A DNA stretch of 22,448 bases from contig JAEZWW010000065.1 of assembly GCA_023442945.1 (NCBI GenBank), forward strand, positions 1 to 22,448, written 5' to 3'. The notes under the pieces were generated by a model, which was not told the origin of the DNA, made no database searches, and saw nothing but the letters and a program-made list of their open reading frames with translations. The stretch comes from Pseudomonadota bacterium. Lineage in GTDB: Bacteria; Pseudomonadota; Gammaproteobacteria; Burkholderiales; Burkholderiaceae_C. The translations under genes were made by a program, and so were the position numbers. Shown piece by piece: positions 21,387 to 22,448 of this stretch (its first letter is position 1; each line of letters begins with the position of its first letter).

Positions 21387-22448
21387 ATGCGTCAAGCCGT
21401 TCTGAACCTCGAAGAATCCAAGATTCGTGAAGTAGCCAACGCTGGCATGGGGCGCGACGACGTGCTGCCGTTCTGGTTTGGCGAAAGCGACGAAGTCACG
21501 CCCGACGCCATTCGCCAGGCAGCCATCGCCGCGCTGCAGGCCGGCGAAACCTTTTATTCGCACAACCTGGGCTTGCCTGCCCTGCGCGAGGCCGTGGCGG
21601 CCTACACCAGTGCGCTGCACGGCGCGGTGGGGGCAGAGCGCATCGGCATCACGTCGGGCGGCGTCAACGCGCTGATCGTCGCCATGCAGACGTTGATCGA
21701 CGCGGGCGACGAGGTCGTCGCCGTCACGCCGGTTTGGCCCAACCTGACGGCGCAGCCGCTCATCCTGGGGGCGCACCTGCGCTGCGTGCCGCTGCGGCCC
21801 GACGCGCAAGGCGCGTGGCAGCTGGACCTGCCTGCATTGCTGGCCGCCATCACGCCGCAGACCAAGTTGCTCATCGTCAATTCGCCCAACAACCCAACGG
21901 GCTGGACGCTCACGCGCGCCGAGCAGGCCGCCATCGTGGCGCACTGCCGCCAGACCGGCACCTGGATTCTGGCCGACGAGGTGTACGAGCGCCTGTACTA
22001 CAAGGACGACACCGCCAACGGCGCCGCGCCCAGCTTCCTCGACGTGGCGGAGCCCGACGACCGGCTGGTCGTGGTGCAAAGCTTTTCCAAGGCCTTCTTG
22101 ATGACCGGCTGGCGCCTGGGCTACCTCGTCATGCCACCGGCCATGACGCAGGAAGTGGGCAAGCTGATCGAGTTCAACACCTCCTGCGCGCCCGTCTTCG
22201 CCCAGCGCGGCGCCCTGGCGGCCCTGGCGCAGACCGCCGACATCACCCCGCGCATCGTCGCCCATTTGCGCCAATGCCGCGACACGCTGGTGCCCCTGCT
22301 GCAGGCTGTGCCCGGCGTGGAAACCAGCGCGGCGCCGGGCGGCATGTACGCATTCCTGCGCGTGGCCGGTTTCAACGATTCGCTCGATCTGGCCAAGCGC
22401 CTGGTCGTCGAAGCCGGCCTGGGCCTGGCCCCCGGCGCCGCCTTTGCG
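21387..22448 (+). CDS. Class I/II PLP-dependent aminotransferase (3' end outside window)
   Basis: 354 codons are present and the frame is open to the end of the window, so the C-terminus is missing (family about 385-400 aa). Fold-type I aminotransferase features: FYSHNLGLPALREAVAAY for substrate and cofactor positioning, SGGVNALIVAM, Asn169 in VNSPNNPTGW, Asp197 and Tyr200 in ILADEVYERLYY, and the PLP-binding Lys235 with Arg243 in SFSKAFLMTGWRLGY. It is aspartate/aromatic aminotransferase-like; the amino donor cannot be told from sequence. The ATG giving MRQAVLNLEE has no clear Shine-Dalgarno; an ATTAGAAGAG lies about 12 nt upstream. Confidence 0.92.
   Translation, partial: MRQAVLNLEESKIREVANAGMGRDDVLPFWFGESDEVTPDAIRQAAIAALQAGETFYSHNLGLPALREAVAAYTSALHGAVGAERIGITSGGVNALIVAMQTLIDAGDEVVAVTPVWPNLTAQPLILGAHLRCVPLRPDAQGAWQLDLPALLAAITPQTKLLIVNSPNNPTGWTLTRAEQAAIVAHCRQTGTWILADEVYERLYYKDDTANGAAPSFLDVAEPDDRLVVVQSFSKAFLMTGWRLGYLVMPPAMTQEVGKLIEFNTSCAPVFAQRGALAALAQTADITPRIVAHLRQCRDTLVPLLQAVPGVETSAAPGGMYAFLRVAGFNDSLDLAKRLVVEAGLGLAPGAAFA

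Noticed and set aside
1..22448. CRISPR array, tRNA, rRNA, phage or defence island
   Set aside because: No regularly spaced identical repeats, no tRNA- or rRNA-like sequence recognised, and none of the coding regions belongs to such a system.

Overview
The window is high-G+C chromosomal DNA that looks like a betaproteobacterium of the order Burkholderiales, most likely Comamonadaceae. This is judged from protein flavour (DUF2242 lipoprotein, fused PhaAB antiporter subunit, YbiB next to CobA) and from a short dispersed repeat with the core ATAGCTGCTCGCGCAG. I recall similar repeats from Acidovorax/Variovorax-type genomes but could not search. Almost all the DNA is explained by ordinary genes. 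I see no transposase, phage, CRISPR array, tRNA or rRNA, and no obvious new multi-gene defence or biosynthetic system.

Layout. 1-319 holds no gene, only a hairpin repeat and one copy of the dispersed repeat. 320-2046 (minus) is ybiB-cobA with a 4-nt overlap; CobA makes precorrin-2 for siroheme. 2162-4181 (minus) is a HpaB/AbfD-family flavoprotein followed by a small thioredoxin-like protein. A TetR regulator (4266-5075) is divergent from it across a strong operator-like palindrome. 5192-5884 (minus) is a ModA-like binding protein without a signal peptide, bracketed by inverted copies of the dispersed repeat. 6290-7826 (plus) is a two-CBS protein and tsaD (t6A tRNA modification), closed by a perfect bidirectional terminator. 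Then come a small Hsp20 (minus), a DUF2242 lipoprotein and a LivK-type binding protein (plus).

10644-16824 (minus) is a six-gene Mrp/Pha-type cation/proton antiporter operon in the order AB-C-D-E-F-G. Every junction overlaps by 1-4 nt, as expected for one membrane complex. Divergent from it is an OmpR-family response regulator and its histidine kinase (17061-19140), followed by a periplasmic DegP/HtrA protease (19288-20841). An 11-bp-period direct repeat in front of the protease suggests that the two-component system controls it, giving a plausible envelope-stress module. The window ends with a small secreted protein (minus) and a truncated class I/II aminotransferase (plus).

The most unusual signal is the dispersed repeat: about nine copies or fragments in 22 kb. 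One supplies the first ~25 codons of the histidine kinase in frame, one core lies silently inside tsaD, and neighbouring copies share private variants. Second is the AbfD-like protein, which has lost most of the Fe-S ligands and catalytic residues of 4-hydroxybutyryl-CoA dehydratase and carries a Cys-rich tail. Third are several good palindromic or direct-repeat operators.
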